Positions 1-8,791 of a stretch of DNA of 64,000 nt are shown in pieces; within the stretch, counting starts at the first letter, position 1; every line of letters starts with the position of its first letter. The stretch spans positions 93,826-157,825 of the forward strand of contig JAHDFM010000001.1 in assembly GCA_020628165.1 (NCBI GenBank). Reading direction: 5' to 3'. The notes beneath the pieces were generated by a model. The model made no database searches, had not been told where the DNA came from, and saw only the letters and a program-made list of their open reading frames with translations. Position numbers and translations under genes: made by a program. This stretch comes from Bdellovibrionales bacterium (GTDB lineage: Bacteria; Bdellovibrionota; Bdellovibrionia; Bdellovibrionales; UBA1609).

Positions 1-20
1 GTCACTCTAAGCAAGCCACC

Positions 21-98
21 GTCATCCAAGGCGAAGCGAAGGACCTATCGCAAATTTAAGAATCATGAGTTTTGCTCCTTCGCTTCGCTCATAATGAC
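21..98. repeat. Palindromic dispersed repeat, two inverted arms
   Basis: The left arm (21-51) reads GTCATCC, then GCGAAGCGAAGGACC. The right arm (74-98) is its reverse complement in outline (TCCTTCGCTTCGCTC, then ATGAC). About 22 bases separate the arms. Related arms occur at 9751-9783, 21080-21124, 48931-48951 and 62431-62556. Bases 1-20 look like a more degenerate copy. This is a small non-coding repeat family; the mechanism of spread is unknown. Confidence 0.7.
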
Positions 99-149
99 GG
101 GTTAGTAGTAGTGGCAGAGCTTTTATCTTTTAAAGCTCTGCTCTTTTTT

Positions 150-3100
150 TTAGTTGCTAGCTTGTTTGACCTCTTTGTAGCCAACTCCAGTGATGTCTCT
201 TTGGACAGTCAGAGATTTGTTCTGGCTGGTGTAGTCTATTTTTATGGTGTCTAAATAACTTTTTGCCTCATCCGGGCTAAATTCGACGGAGATCGTGCAA
301 GTTGCAGTTATTTTCTTTTTACTACAAGTGCCACCAGTGCCAGGGAACTCTCCTCCAGTGAATGAAAAACCAGTGCCTTCAAAATAAACTTTTTTAATCT
401 TAGCAGGTGAGTCTCCACTATGAGCAATAGTAAAGAGGTGCCCCTCAGTTTGACCAATTTGAACGGAGCCATAATCATACCTTGGACCATCTGAAATGCT
501 TAATACAGCTGGAACATTGTTGGTGTCTAAGTAATAATGGGCAACGTAATCACATGTGCTTAGATTTCCAGAGGAGTCTGCAACTTGAGCGTAAAAGACT
601 TTATGACCATCATCACTGCCGTCATTTTCATATCTGAACGAAAGCGACACTGTCGACCCTGTTATGATTGCTCCTTGAGATATGATTGTACAAGATGAAT
701 TTTCATAGATTCTTAACTCAAAATCTTGTTGATGAGCAGGTATTGAGCTTGCCTGTAATAAGGGAGTGTTGTCTAGCGAACGGCTTCCCATAGGAATGCC
801 AGCAAGCTCCCAAGCCCATCTGCCCGGCGAAACAGGAGGAGTTGAGATAATGCCTTGCCCAAGCAAGTCTGCTGTGACGTTATTAGAAAAGACACCATCG
901 TAGTAACTAACTGTTAAATCCTCACTGTACTTAACAGCTATTGATGGTTGAAAGGAAAGAACAATTGTACAGCTTGTTGAACTACCCAGAGCTCCGCCAG
1001 CAATGCAGGTGCCACCGGTACCTGGAAAGGTGCCTCCCTCAAACTGAAAATCATTATTGGTAAATAGACCATCGATTAACACCGCTTGAGACTCTCCCTC
1101 ATTAGTTATTGTAAGAGTTCGCTTATGAGAGATATTAGAATCAACTGGCACTTTTCCAAAATCAATGGGTGATGGAATTATGGTTAGGGTTGCTGGTGCA
1201 ATGGCCGAGCCGACAATATCACGAGTCGCAGTTTGAGCAGCAGCACCATCATTGTAATTTAGAGTGATACTGTCAGAGTCTGATAGACTAGAACCAGTTG
1301 GTGCATATTCAACACTTATAGTGCATGTGGCGCCTGGTGAGAGGGTTGTTGTACATGTTCCAAGAGTTCCTGGGTAGCTACCTCCCGTAAAGGAAAAAGG
1401 TGCTGATAACCCTGTCTCGGATATAGCTAATGCAGCGTAACCACCAGTGTTGGTAATGGTAAAGATGTGTGTTGTTGTTGAGTTGACAGTGACAGAACCA
1501 AAATTGTATGGATCTGATTCACTGATTGTTAATAGAGCAGAGACAGTTGCTGTGCCTTGTACACTTCGACTTGTAGTTGCAGCCGTCACACCATTGTAAT
1601 AGTGAATATCAAGAGTATCAAACATAAGACCGGTAGACGTAGGTGCAAACTCAACGACTAAAGTGCATTTTCCGCCATTTCCAGCTAAACTTGATGAACA
1701 GTCACCACCTGTGCCTGGGTAACCACCACCTTTGAAGAAAAAAGGAGGTACTAATCCTGATACTGAAATGGCAGTAGCTGGTGATGAACCATTGTTAGTC
1801 AAAGTGAAGGTGTGTTCGGTAGAACCACCTACGGGTACTGTGCCAAAATTAAAGGGATCGACCTCACTGATTGATAAGTTTGCTGGTTGAATGCCAGTGC
1901 CTATTAGATCTCGTGTTGTATTCACAGTTGTGGAGCCATTGAAGTAACTGATTACAATAGTTTCTGCTTGTACTCCTGCAAGTGATGGTTCAAATTGAAC
2001 CACGACATTGCATGTACTACCAGAACCAGAAAGTGATTGTCCACAATCTCCACCTGTCCCAGGAAACACACCGTCTTTAAATGAAAATGGCAGAGCTAAT
2101 CCAATTTCTACCAGAGATGTTGCAGCTGAGGAGCCACTGTTAGTTAAAGTAAAAGTGTGCTCAGCTATGCTGCCCGTTGTGATTGTTCCAAAATCAAAGG
2201 GATCAAACTCACTGATTGTTAGATATGCTGGGCCTGTGCCAGTTCCTTGTAAGTCTAAAGCTATTGATTGTATAACGACACCATCATCATAATCGAGAAA
2301 GAGAGTAGTTGAATAAAAGGTCTCTTTTTTGGGCTGAAATTCAATGACAATATCACAAGTGCTGCCAGCTGACAGAGCTCCAAAAAGAGGACAAGTTCCA
2401 CCTGTTCCAGGGTAACTTCCGCCCTCAAAGTGAAAACCATAGTTAGTATTTAAAGAGCTAGTTATACTCTGAGCAGGACTTCCTCCAGCATTGGAAACTG
2501 TAAAAGTGTGTATAATTGTGCTGCCAATAGCATGGACTCCGAAATCAAAAGGGTTTGGACCACTAATAGCTAGCACAGCAGGGGTTACCCCTGTGCCAGT
2601 AAGTTCACGAGAAGCAATTTGTGCAGCGACACCACTGTCATAAATAATTTCTAAAGTTTCAACTTGCATGCCACTACCCGTAGGTTGAAATGTGACTTCA
2701 ACAGTGCAGGAGTTACCAGCAGAGAGTGTTGTTGTGCAGTTACCTCCTGTGCCGGGATAAGTTCCCCCACTGAATTCAAATGGTCTTACTAGGCCACTAC
2801 CTGACATATTCGTAGCTGCACCCGCTCCAGAGTTGACAATAGTAAATATGTGAGATGCTTGTCCTCCAATGGCGACATCTGAAAAATCAAAGTTTGGTCC
2901 ATCACTTATAGTTAAAAGAGCTGGGGTTATTACTGTTGCACTCACAGTGATTTCAGCGGAGGCGCTGTCGTTGAGTCCGTCATTGTAATTCAACCGAAAA
3001 TCTTCAGACAGCGTTCCTGTTTTATCAGCATTAAAAACTAACACCATTTGACAGCTGCTGCCTTTGCTTAAAGTGAATGTGCAATTGCCACCAACCCCTG

Positions 3101-3488
3101 GATACCCACCTCCTTTAAATTGTATACGACCATCAGTAAGTTCTGGGGTTATGTCTGTTGCGTTTTGATTGCCTGTGTTCACAACCTCTAGCAAGAATGT
3201 TCGAGGGCCTTTGCTGATATCACCAAGGTCGAAGGGGTTTGAGTGATTGAATTTGAGCTTAGCTAAGGTTTCTGGCTCTGGTTTTTTATCTTTGAGTATA
3301 TTATAGGCCTCATATAATTTTACATAAGCTTCATTGACTTGCTTTTTAGTATGTTGATAGCGCAATTCATGCTCAATAGTGTTGATGATTTCATAAAGAG
3401 GGAATTTGTCTTTTTCTTGATCAGCTGGTGGGCTTGCGAAAATATTTTGTGAGAGTAAAAAAAATAGGACAAAAAAGGTGCGTAACAT
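150..3488 (-). CDS. Secreted protein with eight HYDIN-like (choice-of-anchor D) repeats
   Basis: The 1112-residue product has an N-terminal signal peptide (about residues 1-18) and a short charged region. It then carries eight repeats of about 110-115 residues. Each repeat has an F(D/N)FG core, a TFT(L/I/V)xN strand, a GGxYPGTGGxC loop and a second Cys about 10 residues later, so each could form its own disulfide. A different, roughly 110-residue domain sits between repeats 7 and 8. The layout matches ASPM/SPD-2/Hydin-type beta-sandwich repeats of large extracellular proteins. No C-terminal anchor is evident. The start is supported by AAGGAG eight bases upstream of ATG. A surface or adhesion role is inference. 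Confidence 0.8.
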   Translation of the reverse strand: MLRTFFVLFFLLSQNIFASPPADQEKDKFPLYEIINTIEHELRYQHTKKQVNEAYVKLYEAYNILKDKKPEPETLAKLKFNHSNPFDLGDISKGPRTFLLEVVNTGNQNATDITPELTDGRIQFKGGGYPGVGGNCTFTLSKGSSCQMVLVFNADKTGTLSEDFRLNYNDGLNDSASAEITVSATVITPALLTISDGPNFDFSDVAIGGQASHIFTIVNSGAGAATNMSGSGLVRPFEFSGGTYPGTGGNCTTTLSAGNSCTVEVTFQPTGSGMQVETLEIIYDSGVAAQIASRELTGTGVTPAVLAISGPNPFDFGVHAIGSTIIHTFTVSNAGGSPAQSITSSLNTNYGFHFEGGSYPGTGGTCPLFGALSAGSTCDIVIEFQPKKETFYSTTLFLDYDDGVVIQSIALDLQGTGTGPAYLTISEFDPFDFGTITTGSIAEHTFTLTNSGSSAATSLVEIGLALPFSFKDGVFPGTGGDCGQSLSGSGSTCNVVVQFEPSLAGVQAETIVISYFNGSTTVNTTRDLIGTGIQPANLSISEVDPFNFGTVPVGGSTEHTFTLTNNGSSPATAISVSGLVPPFFFKGGGYPGTGGDCSSSLAGNGGKCTLVVEFAPTSTGLMFDTLDIHYYNGVTAATTSRSVQGTATVSALLTISESDPYNFGSVTVNSTTTHIFTITNTGGYAALAISETGLSAPFSFTGGSYPGTLGTCTTTLSPGATCTISVEYAPTGSSLSDSDSITLNYNDGAAAQTATRDIVGSAIAPATLTIIPSPIDFGKVPVDSNISHKRTLTITNEGESQAVLIDGLFTNNDFQFEGGTFPGTGGTCIAGGALGSSTSCTIVLSFQPSIAVKYSEDLTVSYYDGVFSNNVTADLLGQGIISTPPVSPGRWAWELAGIPMGSRSLDNTPLLQASSIPAHQQDFELRIYENSSCTIISQGAIITGSTVSLSFRYENDGSDDGHKVFYAQVADSSGNLSTCDYVAHYYLDTNNVPAVLSISDGPRYDYGSVQIGQTEGHLFTIAHSGDSPAKIKKVYFEGTGFSFTGGEFPGTGGTCSKKKITATCTISVEFSPDEAKSYLDTIKIDYTSQNKSLTVQRDITGVGYKEVKQASN

Positions 3489-3709
3489 TTTTGTGGTCTC
3501 CTTTCCAAAGTTTTAAAAACATCGTGTTTTATAACGGATATATTGTCTTCATAACTTGAGGTCTAGGTCAAAGAAAATTAACTCTAGGCGCGGCATTGAG
3601 GGGAGTGTTGGCAGTCTTGCCAAAGCTCAAAGTCTGCATTGGCAAAAAATGATTGCTATTTGCCAAAAGCGGCATAAACTTATTTTTAGACAAATATCAA
3701 GGAGGACCT

Positions 3710-4564
3710 TTGTCACAAAAATTTCAAAAAGATATTTTTGAATTCAATTGCTATCATACTTTTCTCAACGAGTATGTGAACTTTAAAAAAGAAACTCAAT
3801 CCAACTGGAGTTACAGTCAGTGGGCTAGAGACCTCAATTTAAAATCAACCTCTTCAATCACCAAAGTATTAACGAACGAACGCCTACCAGGTAAAAGCAT
3901 TGCTAAAAGCTTGATCACTTATTTTGGTTTCAACGATAAAGAATCGTATTATTTTTTAGACCTCATAGAACTTGAAAAAACCAAAGACAACCCAGCTCTA
4001 CAAAAAACTTTTATTCAAAGAGTGAAAGCCAATAAAGTTCTTAAATCGTTTGATGAACTACAGCTCAGTCAATTTAAACTCGTTAGTGATTGGTATTATT
4101 TTGCCATACGAGAGCTCACTCGCGTAAAAGGGTTTAAACCATCATCTTATTGGATTCATAAAGCCTTTAAAAAAAGAATTACCATTAAACAAATCAATGA
4201 GGCCATTAAATCTTTGCTTCAGCTTGGATTATTAGAAAAAAAAGAAGAAGAGTTGGTCTACACTGAAAAATCAATCAACACTCAAAATGACTTCAGTAGC
4301 CTTGCCATCAAGTCATATCACTCGCAAGTTCTGCATGAAGCCAATGACAGCCTTTACAACGATGATGTCAAGGTGCGTGAGTTTCAGGCGGGTTGTTTTT
4401 CGTTTAAGAAAAAAGACTTACCTCAAGCTAAAGAAATGATACGTAACTTCATTCAAGAATTTGCATCTTTACACAGTAAAGACAATGGGGAGGATGTGTA
4501 TCAATTTGCCGTTCAATTCTTTCCCCTGACCGACAATCAAAACAACAAAGCAGGTACAAAATGA
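3710..4564 (+). CDS. TIGR02147-family (DUF4423) regulatory protein
   Basis: The product is about 284 residues. The start is set at TTG 3710 because AAGGAGG lies four to five bases upstream; the open frame runs further up but without a ribosome binding site. The N-terminus carries a helix-turn-helix-like stretch (WSYSQWARDLNLKS, then SITKVLTNERLPG). The rest has the NPALQ and helical C-terminal pattern of the TIGR02147/DUF4423 family, which is greatly expanded in Bdellovibrio relatives. It ends overlapping the next gene by four bases (ATGA), so the two are probably translationally coupled. DNA binding is inferred from the family; targets are unknown. Confidence 0.75.
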   Translation: MSQKFQKDIFEFNCYHTFLNEYVNFKKETQSNWSYSQWARDLNLKSTSSITKVLTNERLPGKSIAKSLITYFGFNDKESYYFLDLIELEKTKDNPALQKTFIQRVKANKVLKSFDELQLSQFKLVSDWYYFAIRELTRVKGFKPSSYWIHKAFKKRITIKQINEAIKSLLQLGLLEKKEEELVYTEKSINTQNDFSSLAIKSYHSQVLHEANDSLYNDDVKVREFQAGCFSFKKKDLPQAKEMIRNFIQEFASLHSKDNGEDVYQFAVQFFPLTDNQNNKAGTK

Positions 4565-5838
4565 AAATTATTTTTTTACTGTTTATAAGCTTTAATTTAA
4601 TAAACATGGCTCAAGCAGGCTCATGGTCAGGAGTCGGCAATGGTGGTTTTATCATTGAGTGTGATGGCCACAAAGAAATCTTTGATTACTATGAAGCGAA
4701 ACAAGATGGGCTCAACTTAGAGTATCAAATTCCAGGTGAGAGTTTATCAGAGAAGTTAGACTTTTTATTTAAGCGTTTACAATGGATAGATCCCAATAGG
4801 TATTTGAATTATAAGTATCAGTACGACAACTACTGGCAGCTAGCTACAAAACTAAGTTCACCCATTTTAGTTTTGGATCATGAAGACGTCAAAGATAAGG
4901 AATATCAAGAAGAGTTTGGCTTAGGGGATATTGAAATCCCTGAAAACTGCACTTTGAATTTAGTGATTAAGCAAGAAGAGCCTGATTACGATGACGATAA
5001 AGTCACTCGAACAGGACGCCTTGATTTAAAAATATTTACCAACGAGTGGGATGAATTGAATAGCGACATACAAGCGGCACTCATAATGCACGAATTGTTT
5101 TATCGTGAGAATATTTTAAGGCGAGAGCACTTCACTTCTCAAAAAATTCGACGTCTCAATGCTTTGTTAAACTCAAACACCTTTGACAACCTAACCAAAG
5201 ATAACTGGCACCAACACTTAGTTGAGAGCTATCTTTACCCAATGTTCCCGAACTTTTCCCCGATTGAAGACAATGTTGAAAGTTTAGATCTCGAGGTCGC
5301 TTGGACGGGCATTCCTGGTTATTTGTTGTATGACTATAGTGAGCCCATTTTAAAAGGTGTCATCGAGTTCGATGGTATCAAGGGTCTTCCTGTCGTGGCT
5401 CAGTCGCCTTTGTTTCTCGATGGTTTTTACCCGGAATATTTCAGCTTACAGTCGGAGAGAAACTTAGATCTCTCTTTTTTGACAGACAGATCACTTGTCG
5501 TAGGGGTCGACAGTCAGTGCATTTTTAAAATGGGTTTTGTGCGTTTACAAAAATCACCGACCTTGTTGTCTTTAGGTTTAAATCAAAGCTTTGACAGAGA
5601 TGAAAATTGTACGGCCTATCTTCAAGACAAACCAAAATATAAAAATGAAAAAATCAAACACAGTGGCACTGTTCCTGTGACTTTTGTTAAAGATCCTCGT
5701 GCTGAAGTGGTCAATCAGCTGACACTTTATAAAACTGAGTTGAATATCCTTAAATTAAAAATCGCTAATAAGTTTGTAAAGGTCTCAAAAATTGTAGTCA
5801 ATTTATCGAATGGAGAAATTGTAGATTTTAAAAAATAG
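4561..5838 (+). CDS. Secreted GNGG/HELFY protein coupled to the TIGR02147 regulator
   Basis: The 425-residue product has a signal peptide (about residues 1-19). Directly after it comes a GVGNGG motif followed by a Cys and a DYYEA motif, a combination I associate with exported proteins of Bdellovibrio-type bacteria. Near residue 178 is MHELFYRE, resembling a short His-Glu metal-site motif but lacking the HExxH second His. Four Cys are visible in the mature part. The start ATG overlaps the upstream stop. The biochemical function is unknown. An envelope or periplasmic role is inferred from the signal peptide. Confidence 0.65.
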   Translation: MKIIFLLFISFNLINMAQAGSWSGVGNGGFIIECDGHKEIFDYYEAKQDGLNLEYQIPGESLSEKLDFLFKRLQWIDPNRYLNYKYQYDNYWQLATKLSSPILVLDHEDVKDKEYQEEFGLGDIEIPENCTLNLVIKQEEPDYDDDKVTRTGRLDLKIFTNEWDELNSDIQAALIMHELFYRENILRREHFTSQKIRRLNALLNSNTFDNLTKDNWHQHLVESYLYPMFPNFSPIEDNVESLDLEVAWTGIPGYLLYDYSEPILKGVIEFDGIKGLPVVAQSPLFLDGFYPEYFSLQSERNLDLSFLTDRSLVVGVDSQCIFKMGFVRLQKSPTLLSLGLNQSFDRDENCTAYLQDKPKYKNEKIKHSGTVPVTFVKDPRAEVVNQLTLYKTELNILKLKIANKFVKVSKIVVNLSNGEIVDFKK

Positions 5839-5935
5839 ATTTTATAATCTGTAATTAAGTTTAATGAATTGAGTATTGAAGAATTAAACCATCACTTGAG
5901 TCATGGTTTTGCCATAACTCAAGTTATAAATAAGT

Positions 5936-7564
5936 TTATTTCTGAACAAAACCAAAGTTAACATTATTAGTAGTTTCAGTCGTAGGTGACAGTGCTTGAA
6001 TTTTATTGAGTAACAGTCCGACACTGTTGGCTGCATTTGCTGCGTCTGTTTTAACACTTGCAAGAGTCGTAACATCATTTTTATCATTTTCTGGATCAGC
6101 GATTGCGTTTAAACTTTGTTGAATGGATGTTAGTTGTCCAACAACAGCTTGTGCTTGGTTCACACTTGCCTTGTCTTCGGCATCAATTTCATTGCCTCGA
6201 GTGTCAGCATAAGTGGTAATGATTTGAAAGGCCACATAAAGAGGGTTATTGTTATTCCACTCATTGGCTGTGCTTGCAAAGTCTGCTGCTCCATCATCAA
6301 TCACTGTCTCACTTTTAGACGGAATGGGAAGCTGAGATATAAACACATTAATAGCTGTTAAGCGATCGTCTCTCAAGTACGACTGAATGGTGTTGTTTTT
6401 TAACTCTTGTTTTTGAGCTTCGGTTGATCCCGTTTCTGCTTTATTAAAAAGTTCAAAGGCAAGTTCGTAACGAGCACGTGAAGCTCGTCGATACAAATTA
6501 CGGATTCCAGCAGCCTCAAGTTCCGCTTCGTTGCTCTCAATATAATATTCCCTCATCAGTATAATAAAATCATTTTCTTTTAACTGTTGGCAGCCAGACT
6601 TGTTAGTCGCAAAGTGAAGGCTTGCAGCTTTTGTTAACAGATTTTCAACGCTGTTATCATCATTAGCAATTACTGTCTCTTCATTATTATCAGAAGTGTT
6701 CGTGTTTTCACCATCAGTAGATGAGGCCTCACCACACTGTGCTTGTATGAAATTAGCTGCTTTAATATCAGTTTCTAAGTACTGTTTCCATTCGGCTAGA
6801 GTGATGCTTTTGTTTTTAGTGTCATTATCATTGCCAGTTTCATTATTGTCTTGTGGTGGATTAACGATGCCCGTTGTTGTTGGCGGTGTGGTTTCATTGT
6901 TATCACTTTCGCTGTCATCATTAGTTGGTTCATTACCATCTGAAGTTTCATCATTCTCTGCTACTTCAGTTGTACCACTCTCAGCATCTCGCTTTTCTTT
7001 GGCTTTTCTTTGTTTTTCTTGCTCTTTTTGATACGCATAGTAATTAGCAACCGCTTGGTGACACTCTGCTTTTTCTTCAGCGTCAGTTATATCCCCGCAG
7101 TGCTCTTTCATCATGTTTTGAATCTTAGCCTGTTCTTTAGCTTGCTCTTCGGCCTTTTTGATTTCTTCTTCTGTTTGTGGCTCTTTTTTCTCCGTAGTTT
7201 CTGGGACTTTTTTAGCAACATTTTCACGAGGGCCGCCTTCGCCGGCGCCATTTAAGGTGCCACCATTTGGATTGTGAAATTCATGTGCACGAGTTTGCAC
7301 AAGTGTCGGGGAGTTTTGTGCAACTTTCTGGCGAAACTGAGCGACTTTGCTCTGCATGTTTTTCTTACGTTTTAATTGGATCTCTTTCACCTTTGGTTTA
7401 ACAAACGGCGTGAACTCGTTCACTTCGGGCTCTTCATTGAGGTCATCTTGAGCGTATTGATTGCGCTCAAAGACATCGGCGTTGTTACTTGTAGTGAACA
7501 ACGACTTGAAGCCGAAAAAGGCGATTATTAATATAGATACTATTATTATATTTCTTTTATTCAT
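5936..7564 (-). CDS. Membrane-anchored acidic, low-complexity protein of unknown function
   Basis: The frame extends to 7822, but the likely start is ATG 7564, with GGGGGGAT about seven bases upstream, giving 542 residues. Residues 4-20 form a single hydrophobic anchor. Next come a basic segment, a Glu/Lys-rich probably coiled-coil stretch, and a long Asp/Asn/Glu/Thr-rich linker. The C-terminal half is mostly helical, with four Cys across the mature protein. The gene is divergent from meaB. I recognise no family. An envelope-spanning or exported role is inferred from the anchor. Confidence 0.65.
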   Translation of the reverse strand: MNKRNIIIVSILIIAFFGFKSLFTTSNNADVFERNQYAQDDLNEEPEVNEFTPFVKPKVKEIQLKRKKNMQSKVAQFRQKVAQNSPTLVQTRAHEFHNPNGGTLNGAGEGGPRENVAKKVPETTEKKEPQTEEEIKKAEEQAKEQAKIQNMMKEHCGDITDAEEKAECHQAVANYYAYQKEQEKQRKAKEKRDAESGTTEVAENDETSDGNEPTNDDSESDNNETTPPTTTGIVNPPQDNNETGNDNDTKNKSITLAEWKQYLETDIKAANFIQAQCGEASSTDGENTNTSDNNEETVIANDDNSVENLLTKAASLHFATNKSGCQQLKENDFIILMREYYIESNEAELEAAGIRNLYRRASRARYELAFELFNKAETGSTEAQKQELKNNTIQSYLRDDRLTAINVFISQLPIPSKSETVIDDGAADFASTANEWNNNNPLYVAFQIITTYADTRGNEIDAEDKASVNQAQAVVGQLTSIQQSLNAIADPENDKNDVTTLASVKTDAANAANSVGLLLNKIQALSPTTETTNNVNFGFVQK

Positions 7565-7764
7565 CGTAGTATCCCCCCTACTTACAGTAGTATTAAGCAC
7601 AAACGGTGCCGATTTATTGGATTTCAAGTTGTTGAAATCATTTGATTTTGCAAGTGTGCCAATTTCATATTGCCTGGGTTGCCAACAGCATTGTGACAAT
7701 CTAAAAAAGTGCTTTAAAAAGCTTAATGTTTTCGGTATGTTAAGTCTAATAAGTGGGGTTTCAC

Positions 7765-8664
7765 ATGGGTGACCAATTTTGTAAACTGATTGAAGGGTGT
7801 CGACAAAAAGATGAACGCTCATTAGCTAAGCTGCTGACTTTAATAGAAAAGTCAGGAACCACCAGCCTTCAACAACAAGAGCTCCTGCAGCCAAAAACAC
7901 AAAGCTTTCGCTTGGGAATAACAGGGCCTCCTGGGGCAGGGAAGTCGACCTTGATCAATCAACTGATCACCCAGTTGCGCAAAAATGACTTAACAGTGGG
8001 TGTTTTAGCAGTTGATCCATCAAGCCCACTGACAGGTGGAGCTGTGCTCGGGGATCGTATTCGCTACATCGATCACTTTTTAGATGAGGGTGTTTTTATT
8101 CGTTCTTTAGGAACACGTGGAAGTCTTGGCGGTCTGTGCTCTTCGGCTTACTTAATGTTACGAGCTTACGATTTGTATCATTTTGATACTGTGATTGTAG
8201 AAACAGTAGGTGTGGGGCAGTCAGAGCTAGATATCGTTAACGTTGCTGATCATGTTTCTATTTTGTTAGTGCCAGAGTCGGGGGACTCCATTCAGATGAT
8301 GAAATGTGGAATCATAGAAGTGGGTGACAGTTTTATCGTTAATAAATCTGATCGTGCTGGTGCCGACAGTTTAGTGAAAGAGTTGCAAGCAGAGCTCGCT
8401 CAGTCTGACCACACCAAAACAAAAAATATTTATAAAACCTCGGCCGTTTCTGGAAATGGCGTTGAAAATTATTTTTCTGAAGTTGTGTTAAAGCAAAAAG
8501 GAAACCTTAAACGCAATTCTCCTGAGCGTCTCAAAAAAGAGGGCAAAGCCTTACTGCAAAGTACTTTTGAATCATACTGGGATAACGAGTCTCAAAATTT
8601 AACGGATGTTTCGCAACTTTGTGAAACTATAGAACGTTTTCAAAATAAATTACGCAACGCATAA
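7765..8664 (+). CDS. meaB: MeaB/ArgK-type P-loop GTPase
   Basis: The product is about 299 residues. It has a P-loop (GPPGAGKS, around residues 53-60), the family block VDPSSPLTGGAVLGDR, the switch region VETVGVGQSE and the NKSD guanine-specificity motif. MeaB proteins load and protect adenosylcobalamin in methylmalonyl-CoA mutase, which is not in this window. The C-terminus is somewhat shorter than the roughly 330 residues usual for the family. The start could be ATG 7765 or GTG 7753; neither has a strong ribosome binding site. It is divergent from the acidic protein upstream and monocistronic before the flagellin promoter. Confidence 0.88.
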   Translation: MGDQFCKLIEGCRQKDERSLAKLLTLIEKSGTTSLQQQELLQPKTQSFRLGITGPPGAGKSTLINQLITQLRKNDLTVGVLAVDPSSPLTGGAVLGDRIRYIDHFLDEGVFIRSLGTRGSLGGLCSSAYLMLRAYDLYHFDTVIVETVGVGQSELDIVNVADHVSILLVPESGDSIQMMKCGIIEVGDSFIVNKSDRAGADSLVKELQAELAQSDHTKTKNIYKTSAVSGNGVENYFSEVVLKQKGNLKRNSPERLKKEGKALLQSTFESYWDNESQNLTDVSQLCETIERFQNKLRNA

Positions 8665-8672
8665 AATAATAC

Positions 8673-8699
8673 TAAAGTCCTGACGCTTTGTGTCGATAG
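8673..8699 (+). promoter_or_regulatory. Sigma28 (FliA)-type promoter of flagellin 1
   Basis: TAAAGTCC, 11 bases, then GTCGATAG closely matches the FliA consensus TAAAGTTT-N11-GCCGATAA. Predicted transcription would start near 8706, about 85 bases before the flagellin start codon. Confidence 0.7.
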
Positions 8700-8720
8700 G
8701 GTCATTGTAACTGTTGAAAC

Positions 8721-8752
8721 TGCTGGTCCAAAGCCCTGGCCGAGGACCAGCA
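8721..8752 (+). promoter_or_regulatory. 9-bp stem-loop in the flagellin 1 leader
   Basis: TGCTGGTCC (8721-8729) pairs perfectly with GGACCAGCA (8744-8752) around a 14-base loop. It lies between the predicted start site and the ribosome binding site at 8780-8785. There is no T-run, so it is not a terminator; a role in mRNA stability or protein binding is possible. Confidence 0.55.
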
Positions 8753-8791
8753 ATTTAACCATATCAATGCTGTACGTATAAGGAGAGTAAT

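Noticed and set aside
2008-2292. Plus-strand open frames antisense to the eight-repeat gene
   Set aside because: They lie wholly antisense to a well-supported gene, lack ribosome sites and have no recognisable product.
150-3488. CRISPR-like impression from regular repeats
   Set aside because: The periodicity is about 345 bases, in frame and protein-coding, with divergent DNA between copies; no direct repeats with unique spacers.
6696-7255. Hydrophobic plus-strand frames opposite the acidic protein
   Set aside because: Their composition is the expected antisense of Glu/Lys/Asp-rich codons; no ribosome sites.
8737-8755. Possible sigma54 promoter (GG-N10-GC) before flagellin 1
   Set aside because: The spacing fits but the -12 lacks TTGC and the sequence is explained by the hairpin arm; the FliA-type promoter at 8673 is a better match.
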